64,000 nucleotides of DNA, from assembly GCA_037893245.1 (NCBI GenBank), contig JBAIAA010000515.1, positions 124,001 through 188,000 on the forward strand, given 5' to 3'. The DNA is from Crossaster papposus. Lineage: Eukaryota > Echinodermata > Asteroidea > Velatida > Solasteridae. The first letter of the stretch is position 1. Every line of letters starts with the position of its first letter. Below are positions 49,080-61,651 of the stretch, one piece after another. Both the position numbers and the translations under genes were made by a program. Below the pieces are notes generated by a model. The model had not been told where the DNA came from and made no database searches. It worked only from the letters and a program-made list of their open reading frames with translations.

Positions 49080-50412
49080 TATGTAGTAGTAGGGATATGC
49101 CGATTGTAGACCAAATCTTAAATATGTAGTAGTAGGGATATGCCGATTGTAGACCAAATCTTAAATATGTAGTAGTAGGGATATGCCGATTGTAGACCAA
49201 ATCTTAAATATGTAGTAGTAGGGATATGCCGATTGTAGACCAAATCTTAAATATGTAGTAGTAGGGATATGCCGATTGTAGACCAAATCTTAAATATGTA
49301 GTAGTAGGGATATGCCGATTGTAGACCAAATCTTAAATATGTAGTAGTAGGGATATGCCGATTGTAGACCAAATCTTATATATGTAGTAGTAGGGATATG
49401 CCGATTGTAGACCAAATCTTAAATATGTAGTAGTAGGGATATGCCGATTGTAGACCAAATCTTAAATATGTAGTAGTAGGGATATGCCGATTGTAGACCA
49501 AATCTTAAATATGTAGTAGTAGGGATATGCCGATTGTAGACCAAATCTTAAATATGTAGTAGTAGGGATATGCCGATTGTAGACCAAATCTTAAATATGT
49601 AGTAGTAGGGATATGCCGATTGTAGACCAAATCTTAAATATGTAGTAGTAGGGATATGCCGATTGTAGACCAAATCTTAAATATGTAGTAGTAGGGATAT
49701 GCCGATTGTAGACCAAATCTTAAATATGTAGTAGTAGGGATATGCCGATTGTAGACCAAATCTTAAATATGTAGTAGTAGGGATATGCCGATTGTAGACC
49801 AAATCTTAAATATGTAGTAGTAGGGATATGCCGATTGTAGACCAAATCTTAAATATGTAGTAGTAGGGATATGCCGATTGTAGACCAAATCTTAAATATG
49901 TAGTAGTAGGGATATGCCGATTGTAGACCAAATCTTAAATATGTAGTAGTAGGGATATGCCGATTGTAGACCAAATCTTAAATATGTAGTAGTAGGGATA
50001 TGCCGATTGTAGACCAAATCTTAAATATGTAGTAGTAGGGATATGCCGATTGTAGACCAAATCTTAAATATGTAGTAGTAGGGATATGCCGATTGTAGAC
50101 CAAATCTTAAATATGTAGTAGTAGGGATATGCCGATTGTAGACCAAATCTTAAATATGTAGTAGTAGGGATATGCCGATTGTAGACCAAATCTTAAATAT
50201 GTAGTAGTAGGGATATGCCGATTGTAGACCAAATCTTAAATATGTAGTAGTAGGGATATGCCGATTGTAGACCAAATCTTAAATATGTAGTAGTAGGGAT
50301 ATGCCGATTGTAGACCAAATCTTAAATATGTAGTAGTAGGGATATGCCGATTGTAGACCAAATCTTAAATATGTAGTAGTAGGGATATGCCGATTGTAGA
50401 CCAAATCTTAAC
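49080..50412 (+). repeat. A-only run, 31 monomers
   Basis: The 1333 bp are exactly 31 x 43. A CTTATATATG unit lies near 49376. Confidence 0.93.
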
Positions 50413-50591
50413 AAAACTCAATTTGATCTGATAACAAAACAAACTCACATGTATTATTATGTAAAGGGAAAGAAGTGTGCAGTAGAAATAAACACCTGAT
50501 GTGGGAACAAGCCCTCGAGTTAAATATGTAAAGGGAAAGAAGTGTGCAGTAGAAATAAACACCTGATGTGGGAACAAGCCCTCGAGTTAAA
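50413..50591 (+). repeat. B'-C-C cassette
   Basis: The variant B' start is combined with a doubled C, both copies ending CTCGAG. The length of 179 bp equals 112 plus 67. Confidence 0.94.
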
Positions 50592-51193
50592 TATGTAGTA
50601 GTAGGGATATGCCGATTGTAGACCAAATCTTAAATATGTAGTAGTAGGGATATGCCGATTGTAGACCAAATCTTAAATATGTAGTAGTAGGGATATGCCG
50701 ATTGTAGACCAAATCTTAAATATGTAGTAGTAGGGATATGCCGATTGTAGACCAAATCTTAAATATGTAGTAGTAGGGATATGCCGATTGTAGACCAAAT
50801 CTTAAATATGTAGTAGTAGGGATATGCCGATTGTAGACCAAATCTTAAATATGTAGTAGTAGGGATATGCCGATTGTAGACCAAATCTTAAATATGTAGT
50901 AGTAGGGATATGCCGATTGTAGACCAAATCTTAAATATGTAGTAGTAGGGATATGCCGATTGTAGACCAAATCTTAAATATGTAGTAGTAGGGATATGCC
51001 GATTGTAGACCAAATCTTAAATATGTAGTAGTAGGGATATGCCGATTGTAGACCAAATCTTAAATATGTAGTAGTAGGGATATGCCGATTGTAGACCAAA
51101 TCTTAAATATGTAGTAGTAGGGATATGCCGATTGTAGACCAAATCTTAAATATGTAGTAGTAGGGATATGCCGATTGTAGACCAAATCTTAAC
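50592..51193 (+). repeat. A-only run, 14 monomers
   Basis: The 602 bp are exactly 14 x 43. I saw no notable variants. Confidence 0.93.
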
Positions 51194-51526
51194 AAAACTC
51201 AATTTGATCTGATAACAAAACAAACTCACATGTATTATTATGTAAAGGGAAAGAAGTGTGCAGTAGAAATAAACACCTGATGTGGGAACAAGCCCTCGAG
51301 TTAAATATGTAGTAGTAGGGATATGCCGATTGTAGACCAAATCTTAAAAAACTCAATTTGATCTGATAACAAAACAAACTCACATTTATTATTATGTAAA
51401 GGGAAAGAAGTGTGCAGTAGAAATAAACACCTGATGTGGGAACAAGCCCACGAGTTAAATATGTAAAGGGAAAGAAGTGTGCAGTAGAAATAAACACCTG
51501 ATGTGGGAACAAGCCCTCGAGTTAAA
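51194..51526 (+). repeat. Two cassettes: B' single, then B-C-C
   Basis: This copies 46602-46934 at offset 4592 bp, including CACGAG at the end of the first C of the doublet (near 51449). Confidence 0.94.
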
Positions 51527-52773
51527 TATGTAGTAGTAGGGATATGCCGATTGTAGACCAAATCTTAAATATGTAGTAGTAGGGATATGCCGATTGTAGA
51601 CCAAATCTTAAATATGTAGTAGTAGGGATATGCCGATTGTAGACCAAATCTTAAATATGTAGTAGTAGGGATATGCCGATTGTAGACCAAATCTTAAATA
51701 TGTAGTAGTAGGGATATGCCGATTGTAGACCAAATCTTAAATATGTAGTAGTAGGGATATGCCGATTGTAGACCAAATCTTAAATATGTAGTAGTAGGGA
51801 TATGCTGATTGTAGACCAAATCTTATATATGTAGTAGTAGGGATATGCCGATTGTAGACCAAATCTTAAATATGTAGTAGTAGGGATATGCCGATTGTAG
51901 ACCAAATCTTAAATATGTAGTAGTAGGGATATGCCGATTGTAGACCAAATCTTAAATATGTAGTAGTAGGGATATGCCGATTGTAGACCAAATCTTAAAT
52001 ATGTAGTAGTAGGGATATGCCGATTGTAGACCAAATCTTAAATATGTAGTAGTAGGGATATGCCGATTGTAGACCAAATCTTAAATATGTAGTAGTAGGG
52101 ATATGCCGATTGTAGACCAAATCTTAAATATGTAGTAGTAGGGATATGCCGATTGTAGACCAAATCTTAAATATGTAGTAGTAGGGATATGCCGATTGTA
52201 GACCAAATCTTAAATATGTAGTAGTAGGGATATGCCGATTGTAGACCAAATCTTAAATATGTAGTAGTAGGGATATGCCGATTGTAGACCAAATCTTAAA
52301 TATGTAGTAGTAGGGATATGCCGATTGTAGACCAAATCTTAAATATGTAGTAGTAGGGATATGCCGATTGTAGACCAAATCTTAAATATGTAGTAGTAGG
52401 GATATGCCGATTGTAGACCAAATCTTAAATATGTAGTAGTAGGGATATGCCGATTGTAGACCAAATCTTAAATATGTAGTAGTAGGGATATGCCGATTGT
52501 AGACCAAATCTTAAATATGTAGTAGTAGGGATATGCCGATTGTAGACCAAATCTTAAATATGTAGTAGTAGGGATATGCCGATTGTAGACCAAATCTTAA
52601 ATATGTAGTAGTAGGGATATGCCGATTGTAGACCAAATCTTAAATATGTAGTAGTAGGGATATGCCGATTGTAGACCAAATCTTAAATATGTAGTAGTAG
52701 GGATATGCCGATTGTAGACCAAATCTTAAATATGTAGTAGTAGGGATATGCCGATTGTAGACCAAATCTTAAC
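51527..52773 (+). repeat. A-only run, 29 monomers
   Basis: The 1247 bp are exactly 29 x 43. One unit has ATGCTGATTG and then CTTATATATG (near 51803-51825). The first change removes the CpG of module A. Confidence 0.93.
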
Positions 52774-52952
52774 AAAACTCAATTTGATCTGATAACAAAA
52801 CAAACTCACATGTATTATTATGTAAAGGGAAAGAAGTGTGCAGTAGAAATAAACACCTGATGTGGGAACAAGCCCTCGAGTTAAATATGTAAAGGGAAAG
52901 AAGTGTGCAGTAGAAATAAACACCTGATGTGGGAACAAGCCCTCGAGTTAAA
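52774..52952 (+). repeat. B'-C-C cassette
   Basis: This has the same form and length as 50413-50591, 2361 bp downstream. Confidence 0.94.
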
Positions 52953-53299
52953 TATGTAGTAGTAGGGATATGCCGATTGTAGACCAAATCTTAAATATGT
53001 AGTAGTAGGGATATGCCGATTGTAGACCAAATCTTAAATATGTAGTAGTAGTAGGGATATGCCGATTGTAGACCAAATCTTAAATATGTAGTAGTAGGGA
53101 TATGCCGATTGTAGACCAAATCTTAAATATGTAGTAGTAGGGATATGCCGATTGTAGACCAAATCTTAAATATGTAGTAGTAGGGATATGCCGATTGTAG
53201 ACCAAATCTTAAATATGTAGTAGTAGGGATATGCCGATTGTAGACCAAATCTTAAATATGTAGTAGTAGGGATATGCCGATTGTAGACCAAATCTTAAC
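52953..53299 (+). repeat. A-only run, 8 units
   Basis: The length of 347 bp equals 8 x 43 plus 3. The extra bases are a fourth TAG near 53043. Confidence 0.93.
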
Positions 53300-53478
53300 A
53301 AAACTCAATTTGATCTGATAACAAAACAAACTCACATGTATTATTATGTAAAGGGAAAGAAGTGTGCAGTAGAAATAAACACCTGATGTGGGAACAAGCC
53401 CTCGAGTTAAATATGTAAAGGGAAAGAAGTGTGCAGTAGAAATAAACACCTGATGTGGGAACAAGCCCTCGAGTTAAA
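53300..53478 (+). repeat. B'-C-C cassette
   Basis: A 179-bp cassette with the B' start and two CTCGAG-ending C modules. The next copy is 695 bp further on. Confidence 0.94.
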
Positions 53479-53994
53479 TATGTAGTAGTAGGGATATGCC
53501 GATTGTAGACCAAATCTTAAATATGTAGTAGTAGGGATATGCCGATTGTAGACCAAATCTTAAATATGTAGTAGTAGGGATATGCCGATTGTAGACCAAA
53601 TCTTAAATATGTAGTAGTAGGGATATGCCGATTGTAGACCAAATCTTAAATATGTAGTAGTAGGGATATGCCGATTGTAGACCAAATCTTAAATATGTAG
53701 TAGTAGGGATATGCCGATTGTAGACCAAATCTTAAATATGTAGTAGTAGGGATATGCCGATTGTAGACCAAATCTTAAATATGTAGTAGTAGGGATATGC
53801 CGATTGTAGACCAAATCTTAAATATGTAGTAGTAGGGATATGCCGATTGTAGACCAAATCTTAAATATGTAGTAGTAGGGATATGCCGATTGTAGACCAA
53901 ATCTTAAATATGTAGTAGTAGGGATATGCCGATTGTAGACCAAATCTTAAATATGTAGTAGTAGGGATATGCCGATTGTAGACCAAATCTTAAC
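53479..53994 (+). repeat. A-only run, 12 monomers
   Basis: The 516 bp are exactly 12 x 43, consensus type. Confidence 0.93.
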
Positions 53995-55579
53995 AAAACT
54001 CAATTTGATCTGATAACAAAACAAACTCACATGTATTATTATGTAAAGGGAAAGAAGTGTGCAGTAGAAATAAACACCTGATGTGGGAACAAGCCCTCGA
54101 GTTAAATATGTAAAGGGAAAGAAGTGTGCAGTAGAAATAAACACCTGATGTGGGAACAAGCCCTCGAGTTAAATATGTAGTAGTAGGGATATGCCGATTG
54201 TAGACCAAATCTTAAATATGTAGTAGTAGGGATATGCCGATTGTAGACCAAATCTTAAATATGTAGTAGTAGGGATATGCCGATTGTAGACCAAATCTTA
54301 AATATGTAGTAGTAGGGATATGCCGATTGTAGACCAAATCTTAAATATGTAGTAGTAGGGATATGCCGATTGTAGACCAAATCTTAAATATGTAGTAGTA
54401 GGGATATGCCGATTGTAGACCAAATCTTAAATATGTAGTAGTAGGGATATGCCGATTGTAGACCAAATCTTAAATATGTAGTAGTAGGGATATGCCGATT
54501 GTAGACCAAATCTTAAATATGTAGTAGTAGGGATATGCCGATTGTAGACCAAATCTTAAATATGTAGTAGTAGGGATATGCCGATTGTAGACCAAATCTT
54601 AAATATGTAGTAGTAGGGATATGCCGATTGTAGACCAAATCTTAAATATGTAGTAGTAGGGATATGCCGATTGTAGACCAAATCTTAAATATGTAGTAGT
54701 AGGGATATGCCGATTGTAGACCAAATCTTAAAAAACTCAATTTGATCTGATAACAAAACAAACTCACATTTATTATTATGTAAAGGGAAAGAAGTGTGCA
54801 GTAGAAATAAACACCTGATGTGGGAACAAGCCCTCGAGTTAAATATGTAAAGGGAAAGAAGTGTGCAGTAGAAATAAACACCTGATGTGGGAACAAGCCC
54901 TCGAGTTAAATATGTAAAGGGAAAGAAGTGTGCAGTAGAAATAAACACCTGATGTGGGAACAAGCCCTCGAGTTAAATATGTAGTAGTAGGGATATGCCG
55001 ATTGTAGACCAAATCTTAAATATGTAGTAGTAGGGATATGCCGATTGTAGACCAAATCTTAAATATGTAGTAGTAGGGATATGCCGATTGTAGACCAAAT
55101 CTTAAATATGTAGTAGTAGGGATATGCCGATTGTAGACCAAATCTTAAATATGTAGTAGTAGGGATATGCCGATTGTAGACCAAATCTTAAATATGTAGT
55201 AGTAGGGATATGCCGATTGTAGACCAAATCTTAAATATGTAGTAGTAGGGATATGCCGATTGTAGACCAAATCTTAAATATGTAGTAGTAGGGATATGCC
55301 GATTGTAGACCAAATCTTAAATATGTAGTAGTAGGGATATGCCGATTGTAGACCAAATCTTAAATATGTAGTAGTAGGGATATGCCGATTGTAGACCAAA
55401 TCTTAAATATGTAGTAGTAGGGATATGCCGATTGTAGACCAAATCTTAAATATGTAGTAGTAGGGATATGCCGATTGTAGACCAAATCTTAAATATGTAG
55501 TAGTAGGGATATGCCGATTGTAGACCAAATCTTAAATATGTAGTAGTAGGGATATGCCGATTGTAGACCAAATCTTAAC
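53995..55579 (+). repeat. 1585-bp higher-order repeat, copy 1
   Basis: Order: B'-C-C cassette (53995-54173), 13 A units (54174-54732), B-C-C-C cassette (54733-54977), 14 A units (54978-55579). The parts sum to 179 + 559 + 245 + 602 = 1585 bp. The following 1585 bp repeat the same order and lengths. Confidence 0.94.
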
Positions 55580-57164
55580 AAAACTCAATTTGATCTGATA
55601 ACAAAACAAACTCACATGTATTATTATGTAAAGGGAAAGAAGTGTGCAGTAGAAATAAACACCTGATGTGGGAACAAGCCCTCGAGTTAAATATGTAAAG
55701 GGAAAGAAGTGTGCAGTAGAAATAAACACCTGATGTGGGAACAAGCCCTCGAGTTAAATATGTAGTAGTAGGGATATGCCGATTGTAGACCAAATCTTAA
55801 ATATGTAGTAGTAGGGATATGCCGATTGTAGACCAAATCTTAAATATGTAGTAGTAGGGATATGCCGATTGTAGACCAAATCTTAAATATGTAGTAGTAG
55901 GGATATGCCGATTGTAGACCAAATCTTAAATATGTAGTAGTAGGGATATGCCGATTGTAGACCAAATCTTAAATATGTAGTAGTAGGGATATGCCGATTG
56001 TAGACCAAATCTTAAATATGTAGTAGTAGGGATATGCCGATTGTAGACCAAATCTTAAATATGTAGTAGTAGGGATATGCCGATTGTAGACCAAATCTTA
56101 AATATGTAGTAGTAGGGATATGCCGATTGTAGACCAAATCTTAAATATGTAGTAGTAGGGATATGCCGATTGTAGACCAAATCTTAAATATGTAGTAGTA
56201 GGGATATGCCGATTGTAGACCAAATCTTAAATATGTAGTAGTAGGGATATGCCGATTGTAGACCAAATCTTAAATATGTAGTAGTAGGGATATGCCGATT
56301 GTAGACCAAATCTTAAAAAACTCAATTTGATCTGATAACAAAACAAACTCACATTTATTATTATGTAAAGGGAAAGAAGTGTGCAGTAGAAATAAACACC
56401 TGATGTGGGAACAAGCCCTCGAGTTAAATATGTAAAGGGAAAGAAGTGTGCAGTAGAAATAAACACCTGATGTGGGAACAAGCCCTCGAGTTAAATATGT
56501 AAAGGGAAAGAAGTGTGCAGTAGAAATAAACACCTGATGTGGGAACAAGCCCTCGAGTTAAATATGTAGTAGTAGGGATATGCCGATTGTAGACCAAATC
56601 TTAAATATGTAGTAGTAGGGATATGCCGATTGTAGACCAAATCTTAAATATGTAGTAGTAGGGATATGCCGATTGTAGACCAAATCTTAAATATGTAGTA
56701 GTAGGGATATGCCGATTGTAGACCAAATCTTAAATATGTAGTAGTAGGGATATGCCGATTGTAGACCAAATCTTAAATATGTAGTAGTAGGGATATGCCG
56801 ATTGTAGACCAAATCTTAAATATGTAGTAGTAGGGATATGCCGATTGTAGACCAAATCTTAAATATGTAGTAGTAGGGATATGCCGATTGTAGACCAAAT
56901 CTTAAATATGTAGTAGTAGGGATATGCCGATTGTAGACCAAATCTTAAATATGTAGTAGTAGGGATATGCCGATTGTAGACCAAATCTTAAATATGTAGT
57001 AGTAGGGATATGCCGATTGTAGACCAAATCTTAAATATGTAGTAGTAGGGATATGCCGATTGTAGACCAAATCTTAAATATGTAGTAGTAGGGATATGCC
57101 GATTGTAGACCAAATCTTAAATATGTAGTAGTAGGGATATGCCGATTGTAGACCAAATCTTAAC
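55580..57164 (+). repeat. 1585-bp higher-order repeat, copy 2
   Basis: Order: B'-C-C (55580-55758), 13 A units (55759-56317), B-C-C-C (56318-56562), 14 A units (56563-57164). I saw no length difference and no substitution from copy 1 on reading. Confidence 0.94.
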
Positions 57165-58319
57165 AAAACTCAATTTGATCTGATAACAAAACAAACTCAC
57201 ATGTATTATTATGTAAAGGGAAAGAAGTGTGCAGTAGAAATAAACACCTGATGTGGGAACAAGCCCTCGAGTTAAATATGTAAAGGGAAAGAAGTGTGCA
57301 GTAGAAATAAACACCTGATGTGGGAACAAGCCCTCGAGTTAAATATGTAGTAGTAGGGATATGCCGATTGTAGACCAAATCTTAAATATGTAGTAGTAGG
57401 GATATGCCGATTGTAGACCAAATCTTAAATATGTAGTAGTAGGGATATGCCGATTGTAGACCAAATCTTAAATATGTAGTAGTAGGGATATGCCGATTGT
57501 AGACCAAATCTTAAATATGTAGTAGTAGGGATATGCCGATTGTAGACCAAATCTTAAATATGTAGTAGTAGGGATATGCCGATTGTAGACCAAATCTTAA
57601 ATATGTAGTAGTAGGGATATGCCGATTGTAGACCAAATCTTAAATATGTAGTAGTAGGGATATGCCGATTGTAGACCAAATCTTAAATATGTAGTAGTAG
57701 GGATATGCCGATTGTAGACCAAATCTTAAATATGTAGTAGTAGGGATATGCCGATTGTAGACCAAATCTTAAATATGTAGTAGTAGGGATATGCCGATTG
57801 TAGACCAAATCTTAAATATGTAGTAGTAGGGATATGCCGATTGTAGACCAAATCTTAAATATGTAGTAGTAGGGATATGCCGATTGTAGACCAAATCTTA
57901 AATATGTAGTAGTAGGGATATGCCGATTGTAGACCAAATCTTAAATATGTAGTAGTAGGGATATGCCGATTGTAGACCAAATCTTAAATATGTAGTAGTA
58001 GGGATATGCCGATTGTAGACCAAATCTTAAATATGTAGTAGTAGGGATATGCCGATTGTAGACCAAATCTTAAAAAACTCAATTTGATCTGATAACAAAA
58101 CAAACTCACATTTATTATTATGTAAAGGGAAAGAAGTGTGCAGTAGAAATAAACACCTGATGTGGAAACAAGCCCTCGAGTTAAATATGTAAAGGGAAAG
58201 AAGTGTGCAGTAGAAATAAACACCTGATGTGGGAACAAGCCCTCGAGTTAAATATGTAAAGGGAAAGAAGTGTGCAGTAGAAATAAACACCTGATGTGGG
58301 AACAAGCCCTCGAGTTAAA
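57165..58319 (+). repeat. 1585-bp higher-order repeat, partial copy 3 with an altered A run
   Basis: B'-C-C (57165-57343) is followed by 17 A units (57344-58074) instead of 13, then B-C-C-C (58075-58319). One C has GTGGAAACAAG (near 58161). After this only six A units follow before the next cassette, so the 1585-bp pattern ends here. Confidence 0.9.
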
Positions 58320-59282
58320 TATGTAGTAGTAGGGATATGCCGATTGTAGACCAAATCTTAAATATGTAGTAGTAGGGATATGCCGATTGTAGACCAAATC
58401 TTAAATATGTAGTAGTAGGGATATGCCGATTGTAGACCAAATCTTAAATATGTAGTAGTAGGGATATGCCGATTGTAGACCAAATCTTAAATATGTAGTA
58501 GTAGGGATATGCCGATTGTAGACCAAATCTTAAATATGTAGTAGTAGGGATATGCCGATTGTAGACCAAATCTTAAAAAACTCAATTTGATCTGATAACA
58601 AAACAAACTCACATTTATTATTATGTAAAGGGAAAGAAGTGTGCAGTAGAAATAAACACCTGATGTGGGAACAAGCCCTCGAGTTAAATATGTAAAAGGA
58701 AAGAAGTGTGCAGTAGAAATAAACACCTGATGTGGGAACAAGCCCTCGAGTTAAATATGTAAAGGGAAAGAAGTGTGCAGTAGAAATAAACACCTGATGT
58801 GGGAACAAGCCCTCGAGTTAAATATGTAGTAGTAGGGATATGCCGATTGTAGACCAAATCTTAAATATGTAGTAGTAGGGATATGCCGATTGTAGACCAA
58901 ATCTTAAATATGTAGTAGTAGGGATATGCCGATTGTAGACCAAATCTTAAATATGTAGTAGTAGGGATATGCCGATTGTAGACCAAATCTTAAATATGTA
59001 GTAGTAGGGATATGCCGATTGTAGACCAAATCTTAAAAAACTCAATTTGATCTGATAACAAAACAAACTCACATTTATTATTATGTAAAGGGAAAGAAGT
59101 GTGCAGTAGAAATAAACACCTGATGTGGGAACAAGCCCTCGAGTTAAATATGTAAAGGGAAAGAAGTGTGCAGTAGAAATAAACACCTGATGTGGGAACA
59201 AGCCCTCGAGTTAAATATGTAAAGGGAAAGAAGTGTGCAGTAGAAATAAACACCTGATGTGGGAACAAGCCCTCGAGTTAAA
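58320..59282 (+). repeat. Two more B-C-C-C cassettes at 460-bp period
   Basis: Six A units (58320-58577) precede the B-C-C-C cassette at 58578-58822. Five A units (58823-59037) precede the one at 59038-59282. The 460-bp period is 245 plus 5 x 43. With 58075 this makes three consecutive triple-C cassettes. The second C at 58578 has TAAAAGGAAAG. Confidence 0.94.
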
Positions 59283-60228
59283 TATGTAGTAGTAGGGATA
59301 TGCCGATTGTAGACCAAATCTTAAATATGTAGTAGTAGGGATATGCCGATTGTAGACCAAATCTTAAATATGTAGTAGTAGGGATATGCCGATTGTAGAC
59401 CAAATCTTAAATATGTAGTAGTAGGGATATGCCGATTGTAGACCAAATCTTAAATATGTAGTAGTAGGGATATGCCGATTGTAGACCAAATCTTAAATAT
59501 GTAGTAGTAGGGATATGCCGATTGTAGACCAAATCTTAAATATGTAGTAGTAGGGATATGCCGATTGTAGACCAAATCTTAAATATGTAGTAGTAGGGAT
59601 ATGCCGATTGTAGACCAGATCTTAAATATGTAGTAGTAGGGATATGCCGATTGTAGACCAAATCTTAAATATGTAGTAGTAGGGATATGCCGATTGTAGA
59701 CCAAATCTTAAATATGTAGTAGTAGGGATATGCCGATTGTAGACCAAATCTTAAATATGTAGTAGTAGGGATATGCCGATTGTAGACCAAATCTTAAATA
59801 TGTAGTAGTAGGGATATGCCGATTGTAGACCAAATCTTAAATATGTAGTAGTAGGGATATGCCGATTGTAGACCAAATCTTAAATATGTAGTAGTAGGGA
59901 TATGCCGATTGTAGACCAAATCTTAAATATGTAGTAGTAGGGATATGCCGATTGTAGACCAAATCTTAAATATGTAGTAGTAGGGATATGCCGATTGTAG
60001 ACCAAATCTTAAATATGTAGTAGTAGGGATATGCCGATTGTAGACCAAATCTTAAATATGTAGTAGTAGGGATATGCCGATTGTAGACAACATCTTAAAT
60101 ATGTAGTAGTAGGGATATGCCGATTGTAGACCAAATCTTAAATATGTAGTAGTAGGGATATGCCGATTGTAGACAAAATCTTAAATATGTAGTAGTAGGG
60201 ATATGCCGATTGTAGACCAAATCTTAAA
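59283..60228 (+). repeat. A-only run, 22 monomers
   Basis: The 946 bp are exactly 22 x 43. Private changes become more frequent: GACCAGATC near 59615, GACAACATC near 60086 and GACAAAATC near 60172. Confidence 0.93.
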
Positions 60229-60935
60229 AAACTCAATTTGATCTGATAACAAAACAAACTCACATTTATTATTATGTAAAGGGAAAGAAGTGTGCAGTAG
60301 AAATAAACACCTGATGTGGGAACAAGCCCTCGAGTTAAATATGTAGTAGTAGGGATATGCCGATTGTAGACCAAATCTTAAAAAACTCAATTTGATCTGA
60401 TAACAAAACAAACTCACATTTATTATTATGTAAAGGGAACGAAGTGTGCAGTAGAAATAAACACCTGATGTGGGAACAAGCCCTCGAGTTAAATATGTAA
60501 AGGGAAAGAAGTGTGCAGTAGAAATAAACACCTGATGTGGGAACAAGCCCTCGAGTTAAATATGTAGTAGTATGGATATGCCGATTGTAGACCAAATCTT
60601 AAAAAACTCAATTTGATCTGATAACAAAACAAACTCACATTTATTATTATGTAAAGGGAAAGAAGTGTGCAGTAGAAATAAACACCTGATGTGGGAACAA
60701 GCCCTTGAGTTAAATATGTAGTAGTAGGGATATGCCGATTGTAGACCAAATCTTAAAAAACTCAATTTGATCTGATAAAAAAACAAACTCACATTTATTA
60801 TTATGTAAAGGGAAAGAATTGGGCAGTAGAAATAAACACCTGATGTGGGAACAAGCCCTCGAGTTAAATATGTAAAGGGAAAGAAGTGTGCAGTAGAAAT
60901 AAACACCTGATGTGGGAACAAGCCCTCGAGTTAAA
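60229..60935 (+). repeat. Cassette cluster: B-C, B-C-C, B-C, B-C-C separated by single A units
   Basis: Cassettes start at 60229, 60383, 60604 and 60758; the second and fourth carry a doubled C. The form is an alternating two-cassette unit with a 375-bp period. Private changes include GGGAACGAAG near 60436, CTTGAG near 60704, GATAAAAAAAC near 60776 and GAATTGGGCAG near 60817. Confidence 0.92.
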
Positions 60936-61651
60936 TATGTAGTAGTAGGGATATGCCGATTGTAGACCAAATCTTAAATATGTAGTAGTAGGGATATGCC
61001 GATTGTAGACCAAATCTTAAATATGTAGTAGTAGGGTTATGCCGATTGTAGACCAACTCTTAAATATGTAGTAGTAGGGATATGCCGATTGTAGACCAAA
61101 TCTTAACAAACTAAATTTGATCTGATAACAAAACAAACTCACATTTATTATTATGTAAAGGGAAAGAAGTGTGCAGTATAAATAAACACCTGATGTGGGA
61201 ACAAGCCCTCGAGTTAAATATGTAGTAGTAGGGATATGCCGATTGTAGACTAAATCTTAAATATGTAGTAGTAGGGATATGCCGATTGTAGACCAAATCT
61301 TAAATATGTAGTAGTAGTAGGGATATGCCGATTGTAGACCAAATCTTAAATATGTAGTAGTAGGGATATGCCGATTGTAGACCAAATCTTAAATATGTAC
61401 TAGTAGGGATATGCCGATTGTAGACCAAATCTTAAATATGTAGTAGTAGGGATATGCCGATTGTATACCAAATCTTAAATATGTAGTAGTAGGGATATGC
61501 CGATTGTAGACCAAATCTTAAATATGTAGTAGTAGGGATATGCCGATTGTAGACCAAATCTTAAATATGTAGTAGTAGGGATATGCCGATTGTAGACCAA
61601 ATCTTAAATATGTAGTAGTAGGGATATGCCGATTGTATACCAAATCTTAAA
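60936..61651 (+). repeat. Short A runs around one cassette
   Basis: Four A units (60936-61107) precede a cassette at 61108-61218 with CTTAACAAACTAAATTTG and AGTATAAATAAAC. Ten A units follow (61219-61651, 433 bp including one 46-bp unit near 61308). Private changes: GGGTTATGCC, GACCAACTC, GACTAAATC, GTACTAGTAGG and GTATACC. Confidence 0.92.
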
